The translations under genes were made by a program, and so were the position numbers. A stretch of 64,000 nucleotides of DNA. Source: Marilutibacter spongiae (GTDB lineage Bacteria; Pseudomonadota; Gammaproteobacteria; Xanthomonadales; Xanthomonadaceae). The notes beneath the pieces were generated by a model. It had not been told where the DNA came from. It saw nothing but the letters and a program-made list of their open reading frames with translations, and did no database searches. Each line of letters begins with the position of its first letter. Position 1 is the stretch's first letter. Below are positions 42,230-52,228 of this stretch, in pieces. The stretch is from the NCBI RefSeq assembly GCF_014145325.1, contig NZ_JACHTF010000006.1:62001-126000 (forward strand), in the 5' to 3' direction.

Positions 42230-43459
42230 ATGCCGCGCCAGAAGTTCGAGTTCGCCAATGCAGTCGGCCAGACCCTGGCCGGCTTGCTCGAGACCCCGCT
42301 GTCGGGGCGTCCGGAAGACTGGCGCTACGCCGTCTTCGCCCATTGCTTCACCTGCGGCAAGGACATCGCCGCGGCCACCCGCATCAGCCGGGGCCTGGCG
42401 GCGCGCGGCATCGCGGTGCTGCGCTTCGACTTCACCGGACTGGGCGGTAGCGACGGCGATTTCGCCAATACCGATTTCTCGTCCAACGTGGCGGACCTGC
42501 TGGCGGCCGCGCGGGCGCTCGAGGCACGTCATTCGGCCCCCAGCCTGCTGGTGGGCCACAGCCTGGGCGGTGCGGCGGTGCTGGTGGCGGCGCAGTCCCT
42601 GCCCGCAGTGAAAGCGGTGGCGACGATCGGGGCCCCGGCCACCGCCGATCACGTCAAGCACCTGTTCGCCGACGTGGAGGCCCGTGTGCGCCGCGATGGC
42701 GAGGCGACCGTCGCCCTCGGTCCGCGGCACTTCAACATCCGCAGGCAACTGCTCGACGACCTCGACGCGCATGCGTCGGCGGCCCACATCAGGGCGCTCG
42801 GGCGCCCGCTGCTCGTGTTCCATTCGCCGCTCGACGCGGTGGTCCCCATCGAACAGGCGGCGCGCATCTACGACGCGGCCCTGCATCCCAAGAGTTTCAT
42901 CTCGCTCGACCGCGCCGACCACCTGCTGTCGAAGCAGGAGGACGCGGAGTACGTGAGCGCGACGCTGGCCGCGTGGGCTGGACGCTACCTGGGCCTCATG
43001 GCGCCGCCGGCGCGGCCGCCAGGGACCGTGGAGGAGGGCGAGGTGCTGGTCACCGAGCTCGACAAGCACTTCCTGCGCGGGCTCTACAGCGCCTCGCACG
43101 CGCTGCTGGCGGACGAGCCCTTGGGTGCCGGCGGCAGCAACCGCGGTCCCACGCCCTACGACCTGCTGCTGATGAGCCTGGGCGCCTGCACGTCGATGAC
43201 CCTGCGTCTGTACGCGGAGCGCAAACGCTACCCGCTGGATGACGTCGACATCGAACTCGTCCACGAGCGTGTGCACGCCCGGGACTGCGCCGAGTGCGCC
43301 GAACGCGATGGCCATGTCGAACGCATCACCCGGCGCGTGCGCCTGGTCGGCGAGCTCGACGCGGCCCAGCGCGAGGACCTGCTTCGCATCGCCGATCGTT
43401 GCCCGGTCCATCGCACCCTGGCCAGTGCGCCGGCGATCGTGACGCACCTCGTCGACTGA
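42230..43459 (+). CDS. Bifunctional alpha/beta hydrolase - OsmC protein
   Basis: A 409-aa fusion. Residues 1 to about 255 are an alpha/beta hydrolase with nucleophile Ser111 in GHSLGG, an Asp in SPLDAVVP and a His in RADHLL. Residues from about 275 are an OsmC domain with cysteines in SLGACTSMTL and ADRCPVH, and a Cys-rich stretch RDCAECAE in between. Such fusions are known as a named bacterial family. The upstream ATG codons in frame run into the msrB gene on the other strand and are rejected. A separate OsmC gene followed by a hydrolase gene occurs at 8049-9244. Confidence 0.92.
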   Translation: MPRQKFEFANAVGQTLAGLLETPLSGRPEDWRYAVFAHCFTCGKDIAAATRISRGLAARGIAVLRFDFTGLGGSDGDFANTDFSSNVADLLAAARALEARHSAPSLLVGHSLGGAAVLVAAQSLPAVKAVATIGAPATADHVKHLFADVEARVRRDGEATVALGPRHFNIRRQLLDDLDAHASAAHIRALGRPLLVFHSPLDAVVPIEQAARIYDAALHPKSFISLDRADHLLSKQEDAEYVSATLAAWAGRYLGLMAPPARPPGTVEEGEVLVTELDKHFLRGLYSASHALLADEPLGAGGSNRGPTPYDLLLMSLGACTSMTLRLYAERKRYPLDDVDIELVHERVHARDCAECAERDGHVERITRRVRLVGELDAAQREDLLRIADRCPVHRTLASAPAIVTHLVD

Positions 43460-43544
43460 GGCCGGAGCGGCGGGTCCGGGCGGGGCTTGATCCGGCGGCA
43501 GCCCGTCGCGCACAGTCGCAGGCCTGTCCGGAGGGAGATCGAGG

Positions 43545-45209
43545 ATGCGTATTCGTTGCCTGGCCCTGGCGGCCGCCCTGGCGATGACGGCAGGCGCCGT
43601 GCACGCCGCCGACGTGACCGTGTTGAGTGCACGCAGCATCCACACCATGGAAGCCGACGCGCCCCACGTGCAGGCGATCGCCTTCGACGCGGGCGGACGG
43701 ATCCTCGGGACCGGTTCGGTCGAAGCGCTCGCGGCACGCTATCCCGATGCCCGACGGCTGGACCTGGGCGACGCCACCGTGGTCCCCGGCCTGATCGACG
43801 CACATGGCCATGTCGCGGGACTCGGGATGACGCACCTGACCGCCGACCTGGTCGGCACGCGCGACAAGGACGAGGTACTGGCGAGGTTGCGGGCCTTCGC
43901 CCGCGACCTGCCCGCCGGGGCCTGGCTGGTCGGTCGCGGCTGGGACCAGAACGACTGGCCCGAGCGCGACTTCCCGACCGCCGCCGACCTCGACGCGGCA
44001 TTCCCCGACCGCGCGGTCTGGCTGGAGCGGATCGACGGCCACGCCGGCTGGGCCAACAGCGTGGCCATGCGCCAGGTGACGCGCGACCTCGCGGGCGACT
44101 GGCAACCCGAGGGCGGGCGCATCGTCCGCGACGCGACCGGCCAGCCGACCGGCATCTTCGTCGATGCCGCCGCGTCGCTGGTCGACGATGCGCGGCCGCC
44201 GCTGGACGAAGCGCTCGCCGAACGCGCGCTGGTGCTGGGCATGCAGGATGCAGTGGCGCATGGCCTGACCGGGGCCCACGACGCCGGCGTCGACCTCGCG
44301 GGGCTCGACCGCTACCGGCGCCTGGCCGACCGTGGTGCGTTGCCGATGCGCATCACCGCGATGGCCGCGGGCGACGGCGACGCACTCGACGCGCTTTGCC
44401 GCGACGGCGTCTACCGTCACCCGGCCGGACGGCTGCGGATGCGCACGGTGAAGGTCTACGCCGACGGCGCCCTCGGCAGCCGCGGGGCGGCCCTGCTGGC
44501 CGACTACAGCGACGACCCCGGCAATCGCGGCCTGATGGTGACCTCGCCCGAGGGCCTGCACGCGGTCGCCCGCAAGGCGATGGCCTGCGGCGTGCAGGTG
44601 GCCACCCATGCGATCGGCGACCGCGGCAACCACGAGGTGCTCGAGGCCTATGCGGACGTCCTGGGCGATCGCCGCGACGGCGACCATCGCTGGCGCATCG
44701 AACACGCGCAGGTGCTCGCCGCCGACGACCTGCCACGACTGGCGCGGATGCACGTGATCGCCTCGATGCAGCCGACCCATGCCACCAGCGACATGCCCTG
44801 GGCCGAGGACCGGCTGGGGCCCGTGCGCATCGTCGGCGCGTATTCCTGGCGCCAGCTGCGCGACAGCGGGGCGCGCCTGGCCCTGGGCTCGGACTTCCCG
44901 GTCGAATCGGTCGACCCCCGCCTGGGCCTGCATGCCGCCACCACCCGCGCCGATTCGCAGGGCCTGCCTGCGGGCGGCTGGCGCCCGGAGGAAAAGCTCA
45001 CCGCCTTCGAAGCCCTGCGCGGCTTCACGATGGACGCCGCGTTCGCCGGCTTCGCCGAGAACGAGGTCGGCAGCCTGGCCGCGGGCAAGCGCGCGGATTT
45101 CGTGGTGTTGGCCGAAGACCCGCTGGCGATCCCGCCCTCGGGCCTGCGCGATCTGACCGTGCTGGCGACCTATGTCGACGGGCGGGCGGTGTACCGCCGG
45201 CCCGAGTAG
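43545..45209 (+). CDS. Exported amidohydrolase (YtcJ-like)
   Basis: A 554-aa metal-dependent amidohydrolase with a signal peptide (RIRCLALAAALAMTAGAVHA). The metal motif HGH is His87/His89 in LIDAHGHVAG, followed by VKVYADGALGSRGAALL, ATHAIGDRGNHEVLEAY, EHAQVL and LGSDFPVESVDP, the last Asp being a probable catalytic base. This is the YtcJ-like group. GGAGG precedes the ATG at about 11 bases. Substrate unknown; it probably hydrolyses an amide or cyclic nitrogen compound in the periplasm. Confidence 0.92.
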   Translation: MRIRCLALAAALAMTAGAVHAADVTVLSARSIHTMEADAPHVQAIAFDAGGRILGTGSVEALAARYPDARRLDLGDATVVPGLIDAHGHVAGLGMTHLTADLVGTRDKDEVLARLRAFARDLPAGAWLVGRGWDQNDWPERDFPTAADLDAAFPDRAVWLERIDGHAGWANSVAMRQVTRDLAGDWQPEGGRIVRDATGQPTGIFVDAAASLVDDARPPLDEALAERALVLGMQDAVAHGLTGAHDAGVDLAGLDRYRRLADRGALPMRITAMAAGDGDALDALCRDGVYRHPAGRLRMRTVKVYADGALGSRGAALLADYSDDPGNRGLMVTSPEGLHAVARKAMACGVQVATHAIGDRGNHEVLEAYADVLGDRRDGDHRWRIEHAQVLAADDLPRLARMHVIASMQPTHATSDMPWAEDRLGPVRIVGAYSWRQLRDSGARLALGSDFPVESVDPRLGLHAATTRADSQGLPAGGWRPEEKLTAFEALRGFTMDAAFAGFAENEVGSLAAGKRADFVVLAEDPLAIPPSGLRDLTVLATYVDGRAVYRRPE

Positions 45210-45234
45210 GCCGTGCCGGTCCGCGTCCCCCGGC

Positions 45235-45903
45235 TCAGGGGCGCGACACGCCGGCCGCGACGGCCCCCGGCGCATGCGCGCGCCGCGGCCCCCAGAGCCC
45301 GGCCCACCACGTCCCGGCCAGCGCGGTGGCCGCGCCGCCGAGCAAGTCGATGGCGTAGTGCTGCCCGGTGGTCATGATCGTGGGGAACAGCAGCGCGGGC
45401 AGCCAGATCCAGCGCCGCGAGGCCGGGTGCTGCGCCGCGAAGGCGATCATCACCACGACCGGGATCGTGATGTGCCCCGAGGGGAAGCAGGTATAGGGTT
45501 CGTCCAGCGCGTACAGGAGCTCCCATGCCCATCGTGTCGCGCCGTCCAGCGCGTCGGGCAGGGCATGGCGCAGGATGCGCGTCGGCCAGGCCAGCCAGAC
45601 CAGCATGTTCAGGCCCATGGCGAGTGCGTAGGACTTGAACGTGGCCCACAGCACCGCCTTCGAGCGCAGGCCCAGGGCGAGGAACGGGTTGATGCACAGC
45701 AGCAACCAGTACGGCCAGATCGTCCACGCATGCCAACCCACCGCCTGGTCGAGCGCGGTGACCGGCAGCAGCGTGGGCGGCCGCGTGGGATGGGCATTGA
45801 TGAGCAGGTAGAGCGCGGTGTTCAGGCAGACCACCGCCACGATCGCAAGCAGGCGGTGGCGGACGTCCAGGTCCGCGTCCGCTGCGCTTGCGTCGTCCGT
45901 CAT
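45235..45903 (-). CDS. PAP2 family phosphatase, membrane
   Basis: A 222-aa membrane protein with five to six helices and the PAP2 phosphatase motifs PSGH (141-144) and GQHYAIDLLGG, where His182 and Asp186 are catalytic. The first motif KxxxxxxRP is not clear, which is usual in the PAP2_3 group. It could dephosphorylate undecaprenyl or phosphatidic lipids. It lies 12 bases downstream of miaB on the same strand and 25 bases from the convergent amidohydrolase. Confidence 0.88.
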   Translation of the reverse strand: MTDDASAADADLDVRHRLLAIVAVVCLNTALYLLINAHPTRPPTLLPVTALDQAVGWHAWTIWPYWLLLCINPFLALGLRSKAVLWATFKSYALAMGLNMLVWLAWPTRILRHALPDALDGATRWAWELLYALDEPYTCFPSGHITIPVVVMIAFAAQHPASRRWIWLPALLFPTIMTTGQHYAIDLLGGAATALAGTWWAGLWGPRRAHAPGAVAAGVSRP

Positions 45904-45915
45904 CGATGCGTCGCC

Positions 45916-47340
45916 TCAGGCCTGCGCGTCTTCGTCGATGGCGACGACCCGGCCGCGCAGCGAGTTGCTCAACGCCCCGGTGATGGCCACGTCGACGAAG
46001 CGGCCCACCAGGCGCGGGTCGCCGGGGAAGTTCACCGAGCGCATGTTCTCGGTCTTGCCGGTCAGCTCGTTGGCATCCTTCTTCGAGGCGCCGACCACCA
46101 GCACCTTCTGCACGCTGCCGACCATCGCCTCGGAGATGCGCCTGGCATTGGCGTTGATCGCGGCCTGCAGGCGCGACAGGCGGGCATGCTTTTCCTCGCT
46201 CGACACGTGGTCCTCCAGGTCCGAGGCCGGCGTGCCGGGGCGCCGCGAGTAGATGAAGGAGAACGACTGGTCGAAGCCCACGTCCTCGATCAGCTTCATC
46301 GTCTTCTCGAACTCCGCCTCGGTCTCGCCCGGGAAGCCGACGATGAAGTCGGAACTGATCGAGATGTCCGGGCGGACCGCGCGCAGCTTGCGGATCTTCT
46401 GCTTGAACTCCAGTGCCGTGTAGCCGCGCTTCATCGCCGACAGGACGCGGTCGGAGCCGGACTGCACCGGCAGGTGCAGGTAGTTCGCCAGCTCGGGCAC
46501 GTCGCGGTAGGCCTCCACCAGCGAGTCGCTGAACTCCAGCGGGTGCGAGGTGGTGAAGCGGATGCGGTCGACGCCGTCGATCTCGGCGATCGCGCGGATC
46601 AGCAGGCCCAGGTCGGCGACGTCGGCCTCGTCGCCCTCGCCATAGGGGCCCCGGTACGCGTTGACGTTCTGGCCGAGCAGGTTGATCTCGCGCACGCCCT
46701 GCGCGGCGAGGTCGGCGACCTCGACCAGGACGTCCTCGAAGGGACGGCTGATCTCGGTGCCGCGGGTGTAGGGCACGACGCAGAAGGAACAGTACTTCGA
46801 GCAGCCCTCCATGATCGACACGAACGCGCTGGGGCCTTCGGCGCGCGGCTCGGGCAGGCGGTCGAACTTCTCGATCTCCGGGAAGCTGATGTCCACCTGC
46901 GGCTGCCGCTGCTCGCGCCGGGCGCGGATCAGTTCCGGCAGGCGGTGCAGGGTCTGCGGACCGAAGACCAGGTCCACGTAGGGCGCGCGCTTGATGATCG
47001 CCTCGCCCTCCTGGCTGGCGACGCAGCCGCCGACGCCGATCAGGACGTCGCGACCGCCTTGCTTGAGCGCTTTCCAGCGGCCGAGCTGGCTGAACACCTT
47101 CTCCTGCGCTTTTTCGCGGATCGAGCAGGTATTGACCAGGATCACGTCGGCTTCTTCGACGTTCGCGGTCAACTCCAGGCCGTCGGAGGCGGCCAGCACG
47201 TCGGCCATCTTGGCCGAGTCGTACTCGTTCATCTGGCAGCCGTGGGTCTGGATGAAGAGCTTGCCGGAGGGCTTCGCCGGCGCGGGGCGCACGGGCGAGG
47301 AGGGGGCCGAGGCGGTCGGCAGGGTATGGAGGTCGGACAT
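45916..47340 (-). CDS. miaB: tRNA-2-methylthio-N6-dimethylallyladenosine synthase
   Basis: A 474-aa radical SAM methylthiotransferase that modifies A37 of tRNAs reading UNN codons. The N-terminal UPF0004 cluster is Cys35, Cys72, Cys106, the radical SAM cluster is Cys180, Cys184, Cys187 (GCSKYCSFC), and the C-terminal TRAM domain covers about the last 65 residues. An N-terminal Ser/Pro-rich tail of about 25 residues is extra. ATG 47340 is preferred over upstream codons that lie in non-conserved sequence. Its usual partner ybeZ is separated by an inserted gene block. Confidence 0.96.
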   Translation of the reverse strand: MSDLHTLPTASAPSSPVRPAPAKPSGKLFIQTHGCQMNEYDSAKMADVLAASDGLELTANVEEADVILVNTCSIREKAQEKVFSQLGRWKALKQGGRDVLIGVGGCVASQEGEAIIKRAPYVDLVFGPQTLHRLPELIRARREQRQPQVDISFPEIEKFDRLPEPRAEGPSAFVSIMEGCSKYCSFCVVPYTRGTEISRPFEDVLVEVADLAAQGVREINLLGQNVNAYRGPYGEGDEADVADLGLLIRAIAEIDGVDRIRFTTSHPLEFSDSLVEAYRDVPELANYLHLPVQSGSDRVLSAMKRGYTALEFKQKIRKLRAVRPDISISSDFIVGFPGETEAEFEKTMKLIEDVGFDQSFSFIYSRRPGTPASDLEDHVSSEEKHARLSRLQAAINANARRISEAMVGSVQKVLVVGASKKDANELTGKTENMRSVNFPGDPRLVGRFVDVAITGALSNSLRGRVVAIDEDAQA

Positions 47341-47482
47341 GTGGGATCCCGGGGGTTCGGTGGTTATTCCGTGCCGGACAGCACTGCAGGGGCGGTGATT
47401 GTAGCGGCCGGAACGGGCCCGAAGTCGCGTTTTGTTGGACAGGTATTGGCAATTCAGGCGATTTGGAGTGACACTCGCGCCC

Positions 47483-48421
47483 ATGAAGGGGGGCTTCACA
47501 CTACTGGGGATGATCTGCCTGTTCGCGGCCATGCCGGCCGTCGCGGGCACGATTTACCGTTGCGAAGGCGCCGATGGCGTCCCGAGCTATGTCAGCAAGA
47601 AGGTCGCCGGCGCCCGCTGCTCGGCGGTCACCAGCTACCGGCCGGGGCGCAGCTCGCCCTCGGTGCCGGTGACGTCCTCCAGCCTTTCCCAGCCCTCGCG
47701 CCCGGCCACGGTGGGCAGCGCGACCCCGGCCAACCCGGTCGCGGGCTCCCCGGCCTCCGGGACCGTGCAGGCCAGCGACAGCCCGGCGATGACCAATGCC
47801 GCCCCCATCCAGGCCGTCAACCGGGGCGCGTCCGGCTCGCGCGTGGTCTCCGGCCAGGTGTACTCGTACATCAAGGACGGCGTCCGCCACTACACCAGCC
47901 GCAAGCCGGCCGGCGTGGCCAACGCCAGCGCCGTGCGGACCATCAAATACAGCTTCATCGAGACCTGCTACGCGTGCTCGGCGAGCAGTGGCGTCAACTT
48001 CGGCTCCATTCGCCTCAACACCTCGGCCTACAGCAACGAGATCGCGGCGGCGGCGCGGCGCCACGGCGTCGACGAGGCGATCGTGCGGGCGGTCATCCAC
48101 GCCGAGTCGGCGTTCAACCCCAACGCGCTCTCGCATGCCGGCGCCCAGGGGCTGATGCAGCTCATCCCCGCCACGGCCCGGCGCTTCGGGGTCAGCAATC
48201 CCTTCGACGCCAGCCAGAACATCGAGGGCGGCGTGCAGTACCTGGCGTGGCTGCTAAAGCGCTTCAACGGCGACCTGACCCTGGCCGCGGCCGGCTACAA
48301 CGCCGGCGAGGGCGCGGTGGACAAGTACAACGGCGTCCCGCCCTACAGCGAGACCCAGCGCTACGTGCAGCGCGTGGGCGTGCTGGCAGAGCGCTACCGC
48401 GCGGCCACCCTGCAGCGCTGA
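47483..48421 (+). CDS. Exported lytic transglycosylase
   Basis: A 312-aa periplasmic murein transglycosylase. Signal peptide [23 protein letters not shown] short DUF4124-like motif follows ([23 protein letters not shown]), then a Ser/Pro/Ala-rich linker to about residue 125, a second small motif ([18 protein letters not shown]), and the SLT domain from about 195 with catalytic Glu208 in [25 protein letters not shown] and [23 protein letters not shown]. The pairing of these modules is common in xanthomonads. A hairpin follows at 48442-48461. Confidence 0.93.
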   Translation: MKGGFTLLGMICLFAAMPAVAGTIYRCEGADGVPSYVSKKVAGARCSAVTSYRPGRSSPSVPVTSSSLSQPSRPATVGSATPANPVAGSPASGTVQASDSPAMTNAAPIQAVNRGASGSRVVSGQVYSYIKDGVRHYTSRKPAGVANASAVRTIKYSFIETCYACSASSGVNFGSIRLNTSAYSNEIAAAARRHGVDEAIVRAVIHAESAFNPNALSHAGAQGLMQLIPATARRFGVSNPFDASQNIEGGVQYLAWLLKRFNGDLTLAAAGYNAGEGAVDKYNGVPPYSETQRYVQRVGVLAERYRAATLQR

Positions 48422-48441
48422 AACCCCCTGTTCGTCGCCGG

Positions 48442-48463
48442 AAGGCCGTCGCAGCGGCCTTTG
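48442..48463 (+). terminator. Possible terminator after lytic transglycosylase
   Basis: AAGGCCG (48442-48448) pairs with CGGCCTT (48455-48461) around TCGCAG. Only a short T-run (TTT) follows, so strength is uncertain. Confidence 0.45.
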
Positions 48464-48628
48464 CGCCCGTCCGTGCGCGCGCCGGGAGCGTGACGGGCAT
48501 CGCGGATGCATCCAAGGATTGTCGGCTCGTTAAGGCTTCCGTTACACTTTCCCGTCTTTATAAGCCGCGAGCCGTCGCCAGTGGCGGGCCCGCGGTGAAC
48601 TTCGATATCAAGATTTGCGGAGTGCCGG

Positions 48629-49261
48629 ATGGCCAACCAAGGGGTCAACGATCCTATCCATGAACCCGTCAACACCGGCCGACGCCGGTTCCTGACGGCG
48701 ACCACCGCCGTGGTCGGCGCCGTAGGCGCGGGTGTTGCGGCTGTGCCGTTCATCAAGTCCTGGAACCCCAGTGCGCGCGCCAAGCTGGCCGGCGCACCGG
48801 TGACCGCGGACATCACGGCCCTGCAGGAAGGCGAGCGGCTCGTGCTGGAATGGCGCGGGCAGCCGATCTGGATCGTCAAGCGGTCCAAGGCGATCCTCGA
48901 GGCGCTGCCGACCCTGGACAGCCACCTGCGCGACCCGATGTCGGAGAACCCCGACCAGCAGCCCGCCTACGTGCTCGAGCACGACCCCGAGCTGCGCTCG
49001 ATCAAGCCCGAGGTCTCGGTGCTCGTCGGCCTGTGCACCCACCTGGGCTGCTCGCCGGAGATGAAGGCCGAGATCCGGCCCGAGCCGTTCGATCCGGAGT
49101 GGAAGGGCGGTTACTTCTGCCCCTGCCACAAGTCGCGCTTCGACATGGCCGGCCGCGTGTTCCAGGGCGTCCCCGCCCCGACCAACCTGGTGGTGCCGCC
49201 GCACTACTACGAGAACGACACCACCATCGTCATCGGCGTCGATCCGCAGGGGGCCGCGTAA
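48629..49261 (+). CDS. petA: Cytochrome bc1 Rieske iron-sulfur subunit
   Basis: A 210-aa Rieske protein of the ubiquinol-cytochrome c reductase. A Tat-type signal with GRRRFLT starts the single N-terminal helix. Cluster ligands are Cys136/His138 in CTHLGC (disulfide Cys141) and Cys164/His167 in CPCHKS. First gene of petABC; petB starts after three bases. The 200-base region upstream has a possible -10 TATAAG (48559-48564) without a clear -35. Confidence 0.97.
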   Translation: MANQGVNDPIHEPVNTGRRRFLTATTAVVGAVGAGVAAVPFIKSWNPSARAKLAGAPVTADITALQEGERLVLEWRGQPIWIVKRSKAILEALPTLDSHLRDPMSENPDQQPAYVLEHDPELRSIKPEVSVLVGLCTHLGCSPEMKAEIRPEPFDPEWKGGYFCPCHKSRFDMAGRVFQGVPAPTNLVVPPHYYENDTTIVIGVDPQGAA

Positions 49262-49264
49262 GCC

Positions 49265-50524
49265 ATGTCCAACATCATCACCCGTACCGCCAACAACGTC
49301 TTCGACTGGGTCACCGCACGCGCGCCCGGCATGATGCCGGCCTACCGCAAGCACATGACCGAGTACTACGCGCCGAAGAACTTCAACCTCTGGTACTACT
49401 TCGGGTCGCTCGCGATGCTGGTGCTGGTCAACCAGATCCTGACCGGCATCTTCCTGACGATGCACTTCAAGCCGTCCGCGGCCGAGGCGTTCTCGTCGGT
49501 CGAGTACATCATGCGCGACGTCGAGTGGGGCTGGCTGATCCGCTACATGCACTCCACCGGCGCCTCGCTGTTCTTCATCGTCGTCTACCTGCACATGTTC
49601 CGCGGCCTCATGTACGGCTCCTACCAGAAGCCGCGCGAGCTGGTGTGGATCCTGGGCATGCTGATCTACCTGGTGCTGATGGCCGAGGCCTTCATGGGCT
49701 ACGTGCTGCCGTGGGGCCAGATGTCGTTCTGGGGCGCCAAGGTCATCATCTCGCTGTTCGGCGCGATCCCCGTGATCGGCGGTGGCCTGGTCGAGTGGAT
49801 CATGGGCGACTACCTGCCCGGCGACGCCACCCTCAACCGCTTCTTCGCGCTGCACGTCATCGCGCTGCCGCTGGTCCTGCTGCTGCTGGTCGTGCTGCAC
49901 CTGGGCGCCCTGCACGAGGTGGGTTCGAACAACCCGGACGGCGTCGACATCAAGAAGGGCCCGAAGGGCAACCGCTGGGACGCGAACAAGCCCAAGGACG
50001 GCATCCCGTTCCACCCGTACTACACGGTCAAGGACCTGTTCGGCGTCGGCTTCTTCCTGATCATCGCCGCCTTCATCATCTTCTTCGCCCCGGCGTTCGG
50101 CGGCTGGTTCCTCGAGCACGACAACTTCGTCGAGGCCAACCGCCTGGTCACGCCCGAGCACATCAAGCCGGTCTGGTACTACACCCCGTACTACGCGATG
50201 CTGCGCGTCGTGCCGGACAAGCTGGGCGGCGTGATCGTGATGTTCTCGGCGATCGCGATCCTGTTCCTGGTGCCGTGGCTGGACAAGGCCAAGGTGAAGT
50301 CCTACCGCTACCGCGGCGTCTTCTCCTGGGTGATGCTGCTGGCCTTCGCCTTCGCCTTCGTGTGGCTGGGCAAGATCGGCGCCGGCCCGGGCACCGACCC
50401 GGTCGAGACCATCATCGGTCGCGTCCTGACCTTCTTCTACTTCGCTTTCTTCATCTCCATGCCGCTTTGGACCAAGCTCGACCGGACCAAGCCGGTGCCG
50501 GAACGGGTGACGATGCATGACTGA
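49265..50524 (+). CDS. petB: Cytochrome b of bc1 complex
   Basis: A 419-aa integral membrane cytochrome b carrying two b hemes and the quinol sites. Expected helices and heme histidines are visible (HSTGASLFFIVVYLHMFRG and HVIALPLVLLLLVVLHLGALHEVGSNNPDG), and PEHIKPVWYYTPYYAMLR contains a PEWY-like region near the Qo site. Length agrees with proteobacterial cytochrome b. Overlaps petC by 8 bases. Confidence 0.97.
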   Translation: MSNIITRTANNVFDWVTARAPGMMPAYRKHMTEYYAPKNFNLWYYFGSLAMLVLVNQILTGIFLTMHFKPSAAEAFSSVEYIMRDVEWGWLIRYMHSTGASLFFIVVYLHMFRGLMYGSYQKPRELVWILGMLIYLVLMAEAFMGYVLPWGQMSFWGAKVIISLFGAIPVIGGGLVEWIMGDYLPGDATLNRFFALHVIALPLVLLLLVVLHLGALHEVGSNNPDGVDIKKGPKGNRWDANKPKDGIPFHPYYTVKDLFGVGFFLIIAAFIIFFAPAFGGWFLEHDNFVEANRLVTPEHIKPVWYYTPYYAMLRVVPDKLGGVIVMFSAIAILFLVPWLDKAKVKSYRYRGVFSWVMLLAFAFAFVWLGKIGAGPGTDPVETIIGRVLTFFYFAFFISMPLWTKLDRTKPVPERVTMHD

Positions 50525-51317
50525 CACCACCGCCAAGCACCGAACCGACCGAACCGACCGGACCCTGACCATCGTGAAGAAGTTCGCCCTGTCTTTTGCT
50601 GGAGTCTTCGTCGCCGCGATGCTGGTTTCCGCCAGCGCCGCCGCCGCGGAGGGTGGCGCCGTCGAGCATGCCGGCACCGACCTTGGCGACCGCGCGTCCC
50701 TGCAGCGCGGCGCCCACCTGTTCATGAACTACTGCTCGGGCTGCCACTCGCTCAAGTACCTGCGTTATTCGCGCATGGCCGACGACCTGGGGCTGACCGA
50801 GCAAGAGGTGATGGACAACCTCAACTTCACCGGTGCCAAGTTCGGCGAGCAGATCCAGGTGGCGATGACGGCCGAGCACGCGAATGCCTGGTTCGGCAAG
50901 ATGCCGCCGGACCTGAGCCTGATCGCCCGCTCGCGCGGCAGCGACTGGATCTACACCTACCTGAAGTCGTTCTATCTCGACGAGTCGCGGCCGCTGGGCT
51001 GGAACAACAAGCTGTTCCCGAACGCCTCCATGCCGAACCCGCTGTGGGAGCTGCAGGGCCTGCAGCACGCCGAGTACGGCGAGCCGGACGAGAACGGCGA
51101 GCGCCACGTCACCGGCCTGAAGGTCACCGAGGCCGGTACGCTCGACACCGCCGGCTTCAACCAGGCGGCCCGCGACATCACTGCATTTCTCGAGTACGCC
51201 GGCGAGCCGGCCGCCCTCAAGCGCCACAGCCTTGGCGTCTGGGTGATCCTGTTCCTGACGGTGTTCACGCTGCTGGCCTGGGTGCTGAAGAAGGAATACT
51301 GGCGCGACGTGCACTGA
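50517..51317 (+). CDS. petC: Cytochrome c1
   Basis: A 266-aa membrane-anchored cytochrome c1. Heme motif CSGCH (Cys73, Cys76, His77), a Met ligand region near the C-terminal half, and a final anchor helix (VILFLTVFTLLAWVLKKEYW). The ATG at 50517 gives an unusual hydrophilic 19-residue head with TDR repeats encoded by a 9-base tandem repeat (CGAACCGAC, 50541-50558). The GTG at 50574 gives a classical signal peptide (MKKFALSFAGVFVAAML) and may be the true start. Third gene of petABC. Confidence 0.95.
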   Translation: MTDTTAKHRTDRTDRTLTIVKKFALSFAGVFVAAMLVSASAAAAEGGAVEHAGTDLGDRASLQRGAHLFMNYCSGCHSLKYLRYSRMADDLGLTEQEVMDNLNFTGAKFGEQIQVAMTAEHANAWFGKMPPDLSLIARSRGSDWIYTYLKSFYLDESRPLGWNNKLFPNASMPNPLWELQGLQHAEYGEPDENGERHVTGLKVTEAGTLDTAGFNQAARDITAFLEYAGEPAALKRHSLGVWVILFLTVFTLLAWVLKKEYWRDVH

Positions 51318-51492
51318 CCCGGGGGAACCGCCGATGCGTCAAGGCCCCGGCCGGGCGCATCGCAGCCGTCGGGGGCTTTACTGACAGGCGGCGGGCAGGC
51401 AGTCTCGAGACCGTGGCGACCGACCACAAGGGGTGGGCGGCGTCTTGATGACGGGTGGGCGCGGCAGTGCCCGCCGGTCCCAGGAGAGGTCG

Positions 51493-52131
51493 ATGATGGC
51501 GGCAAGTCCCCGTATGCGAAATGCCCTGACACTGTTTTCCTCGACCGACTGCGTCCTGTGCCATCGGGTCCGGCTGGTGCTGGCCGCCAAGGGCGTCACC
51601 TACGATCTGATCCCGGTGGATCCGCAGAACCCGCCGGAAGACCTGATCGACCTCAACCCGTACCACTCGGTGCCGACCCTGGTCGAGCGCGAACTGGTCC
51701 TGTACGCCGCCAGCGTGGTCAGCGAATACCTCGACGAGCGCTATCCGCACCCGCCGCTGATGCCGGTCGATCCCTTGTCCCGCGCCCGACTGCGGCTGGC
51801 CATGCTGCGCCTGGAGCACGACTGGGTGCCGCAGGTTCAGGCCATCCAGCTGGGCAACAAGGCCCAGGCCGACGCCGGCCGCAAGCGCCTGAAGGACCTG
51901 CTCACCGCCTCGGTCCCCCTGTTCAAGGCCAGCAAGTTCTTCCTGAACCCGGAAATGAGCCTGGCCGACTGCGCGATGGCGCCGATCGTCTGGCGGCTTC
52001 CGGCCCTGGGCGTGGCCCTGCCCAAGGACGCCAAGGCGATCGAGGACTACGGCAACCGCATTTTCCGCAGCCCCGGCTTCTCGCGCAGCCTGACCGAGGA
52101 CGAGCGCAAGCTGAACGAATTGCCGGTCTGA
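51493..52131 (+). CDS. sspA: Stringent starvation protein A
   Basis: A 212-aa GST-fold protein that associates with RNA polymerase under starvation. The N-terminal thioredoxin-like part has FSSTDCVLCHRVRLVLAAKG and PYHSVPTLVERELVLY, the C-terminal part is helical. AGGAG (51482-51486) lies 6 bases before the ATG; ATG 51496 is also possible. petABC-sspA-sspB is a usual order in beta- and gammaproteobacteria, but here an extra gene lies between sspA and sspB. Confidence 0.94.
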   Translation: MMAASPRMRNALTLFSSTDCVLCHRVRLVLAAKGVTYDLIPVDPQNPPEDLIDLNPYHSVPTLVERELVLYAASVVSEYLDERYPHPPLMPVDPLSRARLRLAMLRLEHDWVPQVQAIQLGNKAQADAGRKRLKDLLTASVPLFKASKFFLNPEMSLADCAMAPIVWRLPALGVALPKDAKAIEDYGNRIFRSPGFSRSLTEDERKLNELPV

Positions 52132-52228
52132 TCACACCGGCCCTGCGAAGATCCGTGCGGGGCGCCGCGTCGACGCCCCCGGTAGGCCCGCCTGCCGCGT
52201 TCCCTGTGCTGACGAAGGGGTAAGGATC

